From the NCBI GenBank assembly GCA_021272165.1, contig JAJSLK010000014.1:118411-182410 (forward strand): a stretch of DNA of 64,000 nucleotides, given 5' to 3'. A program made the translations under genes and the position numbers. Source of the stretch: Methylacidiphilales bacterium. GTDB taxonomy: Bacteria > Verrucomicrobiota > Verrucomicrobiia > Methylacidiphilales > UBA1321. The number at the start of each line of letters is the position of its first letter. Positions within the stretch are counted from its first letter, which is position 1. The notes under the pieces are model-generated. The model had not been told where the DNA came from. It searched no databases and saw only the letters and a list, made by a program, of their open reading frames with translations. Positions 10,084-19,343 of this stretch are shown here, piece after piece.

Positions 10084-10123
10084 TGTGAGTCTATTTGTGA
10101 GTCTGTGGGCTTTTTGTGAGTCA
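10084..10123 (+). repeat. Direct repeats tgtgagtc, left end of island A
   Basis: Three copies: tgtgagtct at 10084 and 10096 (12 bp apart) and tgtgagtca at 10115. A related pair, tatgagtct, lies near the right end with the same 12-bp spacing. Short phased repeats just inside attachment sites are the usual form of arm-type integrase sites; this role is inferred. Confidence 0.55.
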
Positions 10124-10169
10124 GGGAAGGCAGTTTATAAGAACGGCATCGGTCACAGGCAGAAGTCCC

Positions 10170-10262
10170 TCATCGGTGTAGGTTTTGGAAGTCAGCTTCC
10201 AGCTCTAGAAGCGTATGCTTGGACCCTTCAATATCGATCTTGAGCAGGTCATTGAGCGCAGC
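10170..10262 (-). pseudogene. Remnant of an FkbM-type methyltransferase
   Basis: The minus-strand reading NDLLKIDIEGSKHTLLELEA matches the core LKIDIEG motif of FkbM-family SAM-dependent methyltransferases. Only about 30 residues remain before a stop. Upstream the frame runs into the end of the Rieske gene without recognisable family sequence. It is probably the leftover of a sugar-modifying gene lost at the island edge. Confidence 0.5.
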
Positions 10263-10321
10263 ACGCCAAAAAGCTCCTTCCAAGTCTTTTCGATGCTCAA
10301 GGGATAGACCCGCATGGATAG

Positions 10322-11410
10322 TCAACTGGAAGCAGATAATTGACTCATGTAGCATTTTTGAAAGGCTAAAATGCGTTCTTCTTCCTCGCTTAGAGTAGCG
10401 GAATACTGGGCTTGCGGGAGACCAGCCTGAACGGTTTCGCAGATGGCCTTATCTTGTCCGATGACCAAGGGAGCCATGCCGATGGAATAATCGTTAAAGG
10501 CGCGCACCAAGGCCGATTCTTCCAACTCTGGAGGAGAGAGGCGCGTGGCGAAAACACGGCTGTGCAATTCAGTTTCACTCAAGCTTAACGGACGGATGAC
10601 ATTGAGGGCAAACGTGGCGCCGCGCATGGTATCAATGGAAAAAGTAGGAAAGAGGGAGTAGAAGACATAGTCGTCCAGGCAAAGAGGGCGGGACGAAAAG
10701 GCTTTTTTAATGCGACCCCACTTGGCCGCGACGGTGGCGGAAATCTGCTCTTCGTAGCGGGTGAAGTTAGGTCCCGTGTGAATTTTGAAGCGGTAGGAGC
10801 GATCCATGCCAAGTGTTTCTGGATGAACACAGCCCGAATGATAGCTTTCGAGAGAGTTTTCGATAACGAGCTTCCAGTTGGCCGCGATGCGCAGAGTAGT
10901 GGCGTGCAACTGGGAGCCCAAAGCTTCACTGAAGCTTTGGAGCGAGCCCCAAACCTCACCGCAGTATTCCCGCAGGCTTGGCCCCTCAGGGGTCAGGCGG
11001 ATGAAGATTAGTTGTCCACAGCATTCGACACGAAATTGCCGGAGGCGCATTTGCGACATTTTTTTCTGATCAAGATCGGAAAACCGGGGGCGGGCAGGGA
11101 TGGCGGAGACATTTCCTTCGCAGTCGTACATCCAACCGTGATAAGGACATTGCAGGGGGCCATGGCCTTGGGACTGGGTTCTCATGACGGCGAAACGGTG
11201 AGAACAGACGTTATGCAATGCGCGTAGCTCACCTTGGTTATTCTGCACAGTGACTGCCGTGCTGCCGACCCGGACGGCAATCCAGTCTCCGTCGTTGGCT
11301 ACGTCCCGGCGTAGGCCGGCGAAGATCCAGCACGACGGGAATAGAGTCTCCATCTCGGTCTTGAAAATGGAGGAGTCGAAATAATCTTTCGGAATAAGGA
11401 GATTATCCAT
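10322..11410 (-). CDS. Rieske non-haem iron oxygenase, alpha subunit
   Basis: 362-aa ring-hydroxylating-type oxygenase. The [2Fe-2S] ligands are Cys69-x-His71 (HNVCSHRF) and Cys88-x2-His91 (QCPYHGW). The mononuclear iron motif is NSLESYHSGCVH (His191, His196), with a later acidic ligand probably in GQDKAICE. It needs a reductase, not encoded nearby. Within a sugar and acyl-carrier cassette its substrate could be the acyl chain or the sugar; this is inferred. It starts 7 bp after the restored stop of the SDR gene, so the two are probably one operon. Confidence 0.85.
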   Translation of the reverse strand: MDNLLIPKDYFDSSIFKTEMETLFPSCWIFAGLRRDVANDGDWIAVRVGSTAVTVQNNQGELRALHNVCSHRFAVMRTQSQGHGPLQCPYHGWMYDCEGNVSAIPARPRFSDLDQKKMSQMRLRQFRVECCGQLIFIRLTPEGPSLREYCGEVWGSLQSFSEALGSQLHATTLRIAANWKLVIENSLESYHSGCVHPETLGMDRSYRFKIHTGPNFTRYEEQISATVAAKWGRIKKAFSSRPLCLDDYVFYSLFPTFSIDTMRGATFALNVIRPLSLSETELHSRVFATRLSPPELEESALVRAFNDYSIGMAPLVIGQDKAICETVQAGLPQAQYSATLSEEEERILAFQKCYMSQLSASS

Positions 11411-11416
11411 GAAAAC

Positions 11417-12168
11417 TCAGGCCGCGGTCACTCCGCCATCGACAATGAGATTGGTTCCGGTGATCCAACGGCTAGCTTCCGAGAGAAGGAAAGCGGTGGC
11501 TGGGCGACATCATGGGGTTGCCCTAGGCCAAGGGCGTGCCGCTGGCAGAGCTGCTGGTAATTTTCTTCCGGAATCGACTGGCGGACTTGGTCGAGCATGG
11601 GGGTTTCGACGCAGGCGGGGGAGAGAGCGTTAACGCGGATGCCAAGCGGGGCCAGTTCCAGCGCCGCCCCTTTGGCGAAGGCGATCAGGGCGCCCTTCGA
11701 GGCTGAGTAGAGTGTTTGCCCAGGGCAGCCGAGAATTCCAGCGGTGGAAGAGATCAGGACAATACTCGATTGATTTTTGACATAGCAGTTCGGCTGGACA
11801 AAGCCCCGGACAATCATCATGGCGGAGAAAAGATTGAGGCGTATGGTCCGGTCGAAACGCTTAAGATTGAGCGCCTGCACGGGTAAAAGCTGGCAGATTC
11901 CCGCGCTGTGAACGAAGCCGTGGAGAGGACCGGTCTCAGCCGCAATGGATTTGATCCAGGAGGGGATTTCATCACCGGCCTCGAGTTCGAAGGGACGGAG
12001 CAGGTGATGATGCGATGAAAGTTCTTCGCCCAGCCGTTCCAACTTGCCCTTATCGCGCCCGGTCAGCACGAGCTTTGCTCCAAGGCCGTGCAGTATCCGT
12101 GCTATTCCAAGTCCAATTCCGGATGTTGCCCCCGTGATAAGATAGGTCCGGCCAGAGAGCGTGATCAT
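11417..12168 (-). pseudogene. 3-oxoacyl-ACP reductase-like SDR with C-terminal frameshift
   Basis: Short-chain dehydrogenase with the TGATSGIGLG nucleotide motif and YSASKGAL catalytic Tyr-Lys (FabG-like). In the annotated frame the end reads QPHDVAQPPLSFSRKLAV.. and stops at 11428. One frame over, the same DNA reads TAFLLSEASRWITGTNLIVDGG, the conserved SDR C-terminus, and stops at 11417, 7 bp before the Rieske start. A single missing base near 11501-11507 explains it. It could be a real mutation or an assembly error. The first four bases overlap the KAS III stop. The likely role is reducing a 3-oxoacyl-ACP made by the neighbouring synthase. Confidence 0.8.
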
Positions 12169-13259
12169 GCGGCAAGGGATGGGCTATAAGACCCGGTGGT
12201 GGCGCTCTTTACCTCGATGATTGGCGGCAGGACCAGGGGACCCAGCTCTAGCGCGGCGGAAGCCCAGGAAAGGCCGACGCCAAATCCGATCAGGAGCGAA
12301 TGCAAGGATCTTTCGCGGAGTTCCGGCAAATGTCGGACAATCGTGATTGGGATGGAGGCGGAAGAAGTGTTGCCGAACTCAGCCAAGCTGATTGGAAGTT
12401 TGCCAGGCGGGATCTTGGCTTTTTTGGCCAGATGCTGAAGCATAAATTTATTGGCTTGGTGTAAAACGAAGGTGTCAGTGCTCTCAATATCCCAGCCCGC
12501 CATGTCCAGGGTCCGGACGATCAATTTCGGAACTTCCCGGATGGTGAAGCTAAAAACGTCTGCACCGTTCATGGAGATGTCTGTTTCAGCTCGAAAATTT
12601 CCATTGTCGCGCTCGGTTCGAGTGGCCAGCTCCGGCGTATAAGAAAAACGCTGGCCTCCAGCTCGGCGAATAATCGTTTCCCAGCCTGTACCGTCGCTGC
12701 CCCAGGTAAAATGGATGGGAGAGGAATTTGGGGAAAGCTCCAGGGCTGTCGCGGTACCGGCATCTCCGAAGATCATGGCGGTGCTGCGGTCCAATGGTGA
12801 GATATCGCGACTGGCAGTGTCGCCAGCCAGGAACAAGCAGCGCCTGATTCCGCCCGAGGCCATGAGTGAAGCCGCCATCCAAAGTCCGTAGGGATAACCA
12901 GAGCATCCAAGATTCACGTCGAAGGCGGCACAACTCTTATCGAGCCCCAGTCGGCCATGCAGGCAACAGGCCGTTGCTGGAAACGGATAGTCGGCCGTTT
13001 GGGAAAGAAAGATTAGCAGATCAATGCTCGACCTTTTCCACTTGAGCTCAGCCAGCAAGGATTCCGCTGAGGCAAGGCAGAGATCGGAGGTACACAGCGT
13101 CGGATCAGATCGTCGTTCCTTGATCCCCGTACTTTCGATGATCTTGTCGACTTCTTCCCGGCCAAACGTCTGATAGTAGGGCTCAAGTGAGAGCTTTTTT
13201 TCCGGAACGGCGGCCGCGATACCCAAAACCTTAACGCCGCCAATGGTGGTTTGGGCCAT
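12165..13259 (-). CDS. 3-oxoacyl-ACP synthase III (FabH-like)
   Basis: 364-aa KAS III-type condensing enzyme. The catalytic triad is visible: Cys119 in NLGCSGYPYG, His267 in VLHQANKF, Asn297 in EFGNTSSASIP. It condenses an acyl-CoA with malonyl-ACP. With a dedicated ACP gene 25 bp upstream it probably primes a short special acyl chain rather than bulk fatty acids; this is inferred from context. It overlaps the SDR gene start by 4 bp. Confidence 0.88.
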   Translation of the reverse strand: MAQTTIGGVKVLGIAAAVPEKKLSLEPYYQTFGREEVDKIIESTGIKERRSDPTLCTSDLCLASAESLLAELKWKRSSIDLLIFLSQTADYPFPATACCLHGRLGLDKSCAAFDVNLGCSGYPYGLWMAASLMASGGIRRCLFLAGDTASRDISPLDRSTAMIFGDAGTATALELSPNSSPIHFTWGSDGTGWETIIRRAGGQRFSYTPELATRTERDNGNFRAETDISMNGADVFSFTIREVPKLIVRTLDMAGWDIESTDTFVLHQANKFMLQHLAKKAKIPPGKLPISLAEFGNTSSASIPITIVRHLPELRERSLHSLLIGFGVGLSWASAALELGPLVLPPIIEVKSATTGSYSPSLAA

Positions 13260-13284
13260 AAAGGTGTCTGAAACAGAGGAGAAG

Positions 13285-13518
13285 TTAACCGGTCACGTGA
13301 GGATTGAGCAATTCGGCCAGATCATCGACAGTCTTGCAGGACAAAAGCTTCGAGCTGGGCAGTGCCAAGTTGAATTCCTCGTCAGCAAAGGCGATGAACT
13401 GCACCACTGTCATCGAGTCCCATTTGGGCAGGTCCTTGAGTGCTTCGCCAGACTTAAGCGTGCCGGGCTCCTGTTCCATGATTTCGTCGAGGTGTGCAAG
13501 GAATTCGATTTTACTCAT
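13285..13518 (-). CDS. Acyl carrier protein
   Basis: 77-aa acidic helical protein with Ser35 in KWDSMTVVQF, the site for the 4'-phosphopantetheine arm (usual motif DSL, here DSM). It sits directly upstream of KAS III in the same operon, so it is probably a dedicated carrier rather than the housekeeping AcpP. Confidence 0.85.
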   Translation of the reverse strand: MSKIEFLAHLDEIMEQEPGTLKSGEALKDLPKWDSMTVVQFIAFADEEFNLALPSSKLLSCKTVDDLAELLNPHVTG

Positions 13519-13537
13519 GATGGGTACAAATTATTTA

Positions 13538-14347
13538 TTATTCATGCGCAAGCGATAAAGGTGAATCTTTGCCTACCGGATAGTGGATGGAATGCCAATG
13601 GAGAACATATTCAGCCTGTCGTAGTTCGGAATGCAACACCAGATTAAGATTAATGGCTTGCATGAGGCCGATGGATATCCGTCCTGTGGTTTTGCGAATG
13701 CCTCTGGGTTGTAGCCATGCGGTGTGCGCCGCCAACAGGGAATGCATGACGATGGTGTGCTTAAATTTGGGGTTTACGCAGGCCAGTTGCCCTTGACAAT
13801 GGTCGCCATCGATCTTTTGGACCAGAAAGCCGGCAATGGTATCCTCGTGTTCAACAACCAGGACACTGCCTGGCATTCGCCCCGTAAGGGCGTTTCGGAC
13901 CCAGACAGCATAGCGCTTGTCGGCTAGGGCGCGTGGAAAAAGCGGGTCGAGATGATAGCGCCCGGTCTGGAAGGCCTTGCCTGCAATGGCTTCCAGTTCC
14001 TCTAAATCTCGGTTCTCGGCCTCACGTAACGGAAGGGGTACGGGGTCGAGTGGCGTTCGTTGCACATTGCGAAGCCCCAGGCTTACCATGCAGTCCACAA
14101 CGCGAAAGCCGGCTTTTTGCACTGCCGCCAGCAGCTCTGAGTTGTGGGCGGGTACGCGACACGAAACCAGACGAATTTGGAGTTCATCAGCTCGCGGCAA
14201 GAAACGCGACCAAGCCGGAACAACGCGATTTGCTTCCATCGGCAGTGCCCACTCTGCAACCGGGAAGCCGAAAATTTCCGTGTCCATCATAAGGACGGTA
14301 AGCTCTCCATCCTTTTCATTATTGATGGCCTGGGGAGGTAGCGTCAT
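13538..14347 (-). CDS. GNAT-family N-acyltransferase (WecD-like)
   Basis: 269 aa. The N-terminal half has the DTEIFGFPVAEW opening and ADELQIRLVSCRVPAHN seen in WecD/RffC-like dTDP-fucosamine acetyltransferases. The C-terminal half carries GNAT core features (NALTGRMPGSVLVVEHED, IAGFLVQK). The expected reaction is transfer of an acyl group to the 4-amino group of a dTDP-4-amino-4,6-dideoxy sugar, the product of the WecE-like enzyme. The stop overlaps the next gene's end region by 4 bp. Confidence 0.65.
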   Translation of the reverse strand: MTLPPQAINNEKDGELTVLMMDTEIFGFPVAEWALPMEANRVVPAWSRFLPRADELQIRLVSCRVPAHNSELLAAVQKAGFRVVDCMVSLGLRNVQRTPLDPVPLPLREAENRDLEELEAIAGKAFQTGRYHLDPLFPRALADKRYAVWVRNALTGRMPGSVLVVEHEDTIAGFLVQKIDGDHCQGQLACVNPKFKHTIVMHSLLAAHTAWLQPRGIRKTTGRISIGLMQAINLNLVLHSELRQAEYVLHWHSIHYPVGKDSPLSLAHE

Positions 14348-15312
14348 ATAGAAGTGCCTCCGCGAACGGTCCGGTTGATCGTATAAGGCGGGCGATCCAT
14401 GAGCCGGGTGTGCATGCGGGCAAGATATTCACCAAAAACGCCTAAGGCGAACATTTGTGCACCGGAGAAAAGAGCGATCATCGATCCCAAAAAGGCAAAG
14501 CCCGGCACAGCCCCGCGCGTCCTCACATAATTGATCAGTACATAGCCGAGAATCGCGAAACCCAAAAGCGTGAAGGCAAGCCCCACTAAGCTGATCACGC
14601 GGAGTGGACGTGTACTGAACGCTGTGATTATGTTGATAAAATGATTCCAGAGCTTGAAGAGGGTGTAATTTGATTGGCCAACTTTCCGCGGATCATGCCT
14701 GACGTCGACCATGCCAAACCGAGATGTCGACCAATGCAGGAGGACATCAATAGCCACGAACGTGCTGTGATAACCGTCAAACGCCTCTCGCAACCTTGTG
14801 GGAAAAGCGCGAAAACTTCCTCCTTTGGAATCGACATTGCCTCCCGCCAGCCACGAGACGATGTACTTGGATAACGTCGAGGTCCAGCGGCGATAAAATG
14901 AGAATTGGGCTTGCCGGTAAATTCCGTAGACCACATCTGCCTCTTCGTTCAGTGCAGCGACTAAATGCGGAATTTCTTCCGGTAGATGTTGCAGGTCATC
15001 ATCCATCGTGACGATGACTTCCTTGGTGGCGGCACGAATTCCACAGAGCAGGGCGTTGTGCTGGTCATAATTGCGCAGGAGGTCGATGGCGAGGATTTGT
15101 GGATATTGCGGTAGAACGGTGGTAATTGCTTTCCAGCTGTCATCGGGGCTTCCATCGTTAACGAGGACAATTTCAAAATCGTCGGTCATTATGGAAAGCG
15201 TCGAGCAAAGTCTACCAACCAATTCGGCGATGGTGGGCGCGCTGCGGTAGACCGGGATAACCACGGAAATGCTAGGCGGCCGATCTGAGAGAAAACGGTT
15301 CGGACCGGGCAT
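14344..15312 (-). CDS. GT2 glycosyltransferase, ArnC/GtrB-like
   Basis: 322 aa from the preferred start (MPGPNRFLS); an ATG at 15381 would add 23 residues without homology. GT-A domain with ISVVIPVYRSAP, VNDGSPDDSW and the metal site MDDDLQHLPEEIP. Two C-terminal transmembrane helices follow (residues about 235-300). This layout is that of transferases that attach a sugar to undecaprenyl phosphate (ArnC, GtrB, dolichol-P-mannose synthase type). It probably loads the island's amino sugar on the lipid carrier at the inner membrane. Confidence 0.85.
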   Translation of the reverse strand: MPGPNRFLSDRPPSISVVIPVYRSAPTIAELVGRLCSTLSIMTDDFEIVLVNDGSPDDSWKAITTVLPQYPQILAIDLLRNYDQHNALLCGIRAATKEVIVTMDDDLQHLPEEIPHLVAALNEEADVVYGIYRQAQFSFYRRWTSTLSKYIVSWLAGGNVDSKGGSFRAFPTRLREAFDGYHSTFVAIDVLLHWSTSRFGMVDVRHDPRKVGQSNYTLFKLWNHFINIITAFSTRPLRVISLVGLAFTLLGFAILGYVLINYVRTRGAVPGFAFLGSMIALFSGAQMFALGVFGEYLARMHTRLMDRPPYTINRTVRGGTSI

Positions 15313-15569
15313 AATTACATCCAGTTCTTTCCGCCGAAGGGCCTCTCTTCCAAGACAGCTTCCATTGACGCGACGGTGCATAGGGCAGGAGGAAGGACCT
15401 CATTCGGAGCCATTGCATAAATCGCCGGCCTTGGTAGAAGGTGGCTTATCATCACTTAAGTTTGTCTGTCGCATCATTAAACCATCAATGATGGCGACGA
15501 TGAATTGAAGCCTCAACACTTTCCTCCGCCAATCAAAATCATGTACCCAAGTGCCGATAAGAGCTGGTT

Positions 15570-17735
15570 TTAGGGATGCTCGTCAGGCACGGCTTTCATT
15601 ACGCTAAAATCGGGAAAAATGGCTGGCCTTCCGTCGGCAAGAATAACCGGCACCATTTTTATCTTCTGATGATAATGCTCCTGCATATAACGGCTAAAAC
15701 AGGCAGCGCGGTCCCATTGCGAGGTGGGAATCATAAGCCAAAAATTTGGATCTGACGCCAAGCTTTGAAACAGCGAAGTTGACCCGTATCTTTGCAGTTG
15801 AAGCTTAAAAGAAGGGCTTTCCCCTGACCACATAAGGTGGATTAGATTGAGTTTTCGCGCAGTGGTTTGCGTGGCGAATGGGTCGAGGCGTTGCAGCTTG
15901 ATCGAAAGAATTGAACAGGCCAGTGTTTTATCAGAATAAGGGACCAACTGTTTAAGGGAAGTCTCCAGCCTTTTCGCCTCCCGATTATTTCTTTCAACCT
16001 CAGTCCAACCGCTTACGAGGGAAAGAACCATCAGCGTGACGAATAGAAGAGGCAGAAAATGCCTTGAAGCAAGACGGCGGCAGGTTTCCCCATCCTCCCG
16101 CAGGGCTACCAGCAAAAAAAGCGAAGTAGCATAAAGTACCGGTACAAATACCCGTGCGGGTACTCGAGCAGTTAAGACCAAATAACATAGTACGATGAGA
16201 GGGGGGCCAACAACGACGGCAAGCGCTCGTAGTGATTGCCTTGGATTTTCAACCTTATGGAAAAGGATGACCAAAAAAAGAAGTACCGCCGACGGAGCCA
16301 GGTAAATTGCGGTAATGATCTTGAATAGAACACTCAAGCTGGTGACATTTGGGGAGAGATGCTGGTTGAGATAGGCCAGTTTGTCAGCGCTGAATGCGGC
16401 AGAGTCTTGGAACAGCCAATGGCTACTAAACATATCAAAATCATTCTTGGACCAACTCACGTGGTTGTACGCTTCTTGATTCCCTTCATTAAAGTTGAGC
16501 TTGGGTGTCATATGCAGACCCCCGCGTGATATATTGTAGTGCCGGTATGCTTGCCAGTCGGCATGGCGGTCGTAGTAAAAATTGTCAAAGGCTTTTCCTG
16601 CCAAAGCCAAAGAGAGAACGGTGACCACAAAAATGGCCTTGTCTTGCCACTTGCGTCGCGATAGGAACCACGCTGCTCCAATGGTTGTAAGGAGCAGCAG
16701 AAGGAACGATTCAAAGCGAATCAGGCTTCCCGCTGCAACCAAGATAATGGCCAAAATCAAGGAATTACGCGACATCTGCTGAGAAAAAATGAGCATCCCA
16801 AGCAATCCCAAGAGATATGCCGTTGAAGTGAACTGGAGGTGGGTGACAAAGTAAGTTCCAAACACGATTCCAAAGAGGCAGAGCCAGCAAAAGCGATCAA
16901 ACACATCATCTCGCAAAAGAAGGAATGTGATGCCCGCCAGGCAAAAAAGGACTATCGATAAAAGACACAAAGGATACCAGCATACCTGGGGAGCAAGGAG
17001 ATAGAGGCTCTTTAAAAGAAGGCCAATGAGGACATTGATGAAAATCAGATATTCGGAGGGGTGACCGGTAACGGTGCCGTCGGCCAGCATTTGCATCGCT
17101 GGATCATCATCATTGTCGAACCGGATCGCGCCAGGAATGCCCAGGGATAGCCACACTGTCGTTATGGCAATTAGGGTTAAAAGAACCGCCTTCCCATCGA
17201 TTTTTCCAAAGCGAAGCTGGCTAGCTGGGATTGCCAAGAGTGATCGCGTATAGATCCTTACTGGCTTTTGTATGATCAGAAAGATAATAATAGCCGAAAG
17301 CCAAATCCACATATTTTCTATAAACCATATTACCAGAGAAAAGATATTGGGAGGGGGCAACGACACCTGTCCAGTGAATGGAATGGTCGCGCCTATAAAT
17401 GATCCCAGGGGAGCGGTTAGCGTTGCGACTTCTTGGTCTCGGTAATTATGAATCGAAAGCATGGATGGCGGACGACTATCATATCTTGCCAAGCTTAAAT
17501 GATTATATATTCCTGAATATAGATGAAATTTATAAGTAATGTTTCTTTGTGAGGGTTTGGATTCAAGGACCTCAGGCTGGATGGAAAAGGATTTACCTGA
17601 TTGTTCGTAGAAGAGCTCCGGTAAGCCCTCCTGTGACAGCGGTCCTTCTAAGGAAATAGAATAATTGCTAACTTGCACAAAACCGCAAGCGATGAAGATA
17701 AGCCCGATGAGCGTAAACAACGCGAGATATTTCAT
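15570..17735 (-). CDS. Large polytopic membrane protein, GT-C-like
   Basis: 721 aa with an N-terminal hydrophobic helix, a roughly 120-residue soluble loop, about ten further transmembrane helices (residues 130-590) and a soluble C-terminal domain. After one helix comes IRFDNDDDPAMQMLADG. An acidic motif on the first large loop is typical of GT-C glycosyltransferases, which use lipid-phosphate sugars. No family is named with certainty. Next to a GtrB-like gene it is a good candidate for the type-specific transferase that moves the sugar from the lipid to surface polysaccharide. Confidence 0.6.
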   Translation of the reverse strand: MKYLALFTLIGLIFIACGFVQVSNYSISLEGPLSQEGLPELFYEQSGKSFSIQPEVLESKPSQRNITYKFHLYSGIYNHLSLARYDSRPPSMLSIHNYRDQEVATLTAPLGSFIGATIPFTGQVSLPPPNIFSLVIWFIENMWIWLSAIIIFLIIQKPVRIYTRSLLAIPASQLRFGKIDGKAVLLTLIAITTVWLSLGIPGAIRFDNDDDPAMQMLADGTVTGHPSEYLIFINVLIGLLLKSLYLLAPQVCWYPLCLLSIVLFCLAGITFLLLRDDVFDRFCWLCLFGIVFGTYFVTHLQFTSTAYLLGLLGMLIFSQQMSRNSLILAIILVAAGSLIRFESFLLLLLTTIGAAWFLSRRKWQDKAIFVVTVLSLALAGKAFDNFYYDRHADWQAYRHYNISRGGLHMTPKLNFNEGNQEAYNHVSWSKNDFDMFSSHWLFQDSAAFSADKLAYLNQHLSPNVTSLSVLFKIITAIYLAPSAVLLFLVILFHKVENPRQSLRALAVVVGPPLIVLCYLVLTARVPARVFVPVLYATSLFLLVALREDGETCRRLASRHFLPLLFVTLMVLSLVSGWTEVERNNREAKRLETSLKQLVPYSDKTLACSILSIKLQRLDPFATQTTARKLNLIHLMWSGESPSFKLQLQRYGSTSLFQSLASDPNFWLMIPTSQWDRAACFSRYMQEHYHQKIKMVPVILADGRPAIFPDFSVMKAVPDEHP

Positions 17736-17777
17736 GAAGCTTGGGGATGAAAATGGTGCTAACGAAAAAGCTGTTCA

Positions 17778-18941
17778 ATGCCGCGGCCCGATCCTATGAA
17801 ATATCAGATGCATGTTCCATTTAATGCCCCTGCCTTCCTTGGGGCTGAGGTGGACTGTATTCGCCGGGCCATCGGCAAAGGGCATCTGGCAGGCAATGGC
17901 TTTTTCACCAAGGAATGCGAAAAGTATCTAAAAGAATTACTTGGAGTAAAGCGTGCCTTTCTTACCACATCTTGCACTCATGCGCTGGAGATGTGTGCTT
18001 TGTTGCTTAATTTGCAATCAGGCGATGAATTTATCGTTCCCTCTTTCACTTTTGTCTCCACCGTCAACGCTTTTGCTCTGCGTGGAGCCAAGCCAATTTT
18101 TGTCGATGTCCGGCCCGATACACTTAATCTTGATGAAGAGGCTGTTGCTCGGCAAATTAATTCTCGTACCAAAGCCATTATTGCTGTTCATTACGGCGGT
18201 ATCGGCTGCGAAATGACGCGTCTAACTGAGCTGGCTCAGCGGCATGAGATCGCGCTCATAGAGGATAATGCCCATGGCCTGTTCGGGAGATATCGCGGGA
18301 AGCTCCTGGGTACCTTTGGCCGTTTTGCTACCTTGAGTTTTCACGAAACGAAAAATATTTCTTGCGGAGAAGGCGGGGCGCTTCTCTTGAATGACGAGAG
18401 GGATATCGAACGGGCGGAAATTCTCCGTGATAAGGGAACCAATCGGGGCGTTTTTTTCCGCGGACAGGCAGACAAATATACCTGGGTGGATTTCGGCTCC
18501 AGTTATGTTATGTCCGAGATCCTTGCCGCGTATCTTTGGACGCAACTCAACGCCTACGAGCGCATTCAGAAACAACGGCGCTCGATCTGGAACCTCTATC
18601 AGGAACAATTGCAGAAGTGGGCGACAGAGCAAAAGATTCAACTGCCCCACGTGCCCTCTACATGCGATCAGGCGTACCATCTCTTCTACCTTATTCTGCC
18701 CACGCTCGAAAATCGTCGGATCCTTATCGAGCACCTCCGTCAATATCAAATCAACGCTGTCTTTCACTATCAGGCGCTCAACTCCTCGCCGATGGGGCAA
18801 CGATTGGGGGGGCAACCGGGCACTTGCCCGGTAACCGAAAGGTTGAGCGATTGTTTACTGAGATTGCCTTTCTATTTCGATCTAACTAGTCCCATCCAGC
18901 AACGCGTCATCGATCGAGTACTCGAATTCCGGGTTCGTTAG
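17778..18941 (+). CDS. wecE: dTDP-4-amino-4,6-dideoxygalactose transaminase
   Basis: 387-aa PLP enzyme closely resembling E. coli WecE along its length: VPFNAPAFLGAE at the start, FVDVRPDTLNLDE, the PLP-lysine in SFHETKN (Lys192), EILRDKGTNR and VFHYQALNSSPMG. It converts dTDP-4-keto-6-deoxyglucose to dTDP-Fuc4N using glutamate. It is divergent from the rest of the cassette. ATGs at 17778, 17796 and 17808 are all possible; the third gives the start closest to E. coli WecE. Confidence 0.88.
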   Translation: MPRPDPMKYQMHVPFNAPAFLGAEVDCIRRAIGKGHLAGNGFFTKECEKYLKELLGVKRAFLTTSCTHALEMCALLLNLQSGDEFIVPSFTFVSTVNAFALRGAKPIFVDVRPDTLNLDEEAVARQINSRTKAIIAVHYGGIGCEMTRLTELAQRHEIALIEDNAHGLFGRYRGKLLGTFGRFATLSFHETKNISCGEGGALLLNDERDIERAEILRDKGTNRGVFFRGQADKYTWVDFGSSYVMSEILAAYLWTQLNAYERIQKQRRSIWNLYQEQLQKWATEQKIQLPHVPSTCDQAYHLFYLILPTLENRRILIEHLRQYQINAVFHYQALNSSPMGQRLGGQPGTCPVTERLSDCLLRLPFYFDLTSPIQQRVIDRVLEFRVR

Positions 18942-19343
18942 GACCGATCCAGTTTTGCCTTTGGTCTTATGTAGCGTTAGCATCTTCATGCACGAACCTT
19001 CCGCGAGCAAATCGGTGATCGGTCGGAGGGTTGTGTCTCCTGTGCGATCGCGAGTCGCAAACTGTCCTGGGCACTATAGGCGAGCAGCCGTAGGCCTTGT
19101 AAAGATTGCTTTTGTGGGAACCGTTTAACCTGTTCACAACTGTAAGTTTGTCCAGCCGAAACTAGGCTCGCGCATTGAGCGGTAATATTTTAGAAGTAGG
19201 CAAATTATCTTTCTCCGTTCTTCGGACAAGGTTGGCTACACCGTGACAAGACGGGCTAAAATCAGATCGGAAATCTTTTATGAGTCTCCTTATGAGTCTG
19301 GACCTGCAACTGATTGATGTTCCAAGGTTGAATCAGTGATTCG
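18942..19343. other. Right flank of island A, no gene seen
   Basis: 402 bp with no credible ORF. The only structure I see is the pair of tatgagtct repeats near the attachment site. It may hold remnants of a deleted integrase gene, but no conserved motif is readable. Confidence 0.4.
19279..19299 (+). repeat. Direct repeats tatgagtct, right end of island A
   Basis: Two copies at 19279 and 19291, 12 bp apart, 45-65 bp before the right attachment site. They correspond to the tgtgagtc repeats near the left end. Confidence 0.5.

Noticed and set aside
11409..11633. Plus-strand ORF over the SDR frameshift
   Set aside because: It is a shadow of the SDR C-terminus on the other strand.
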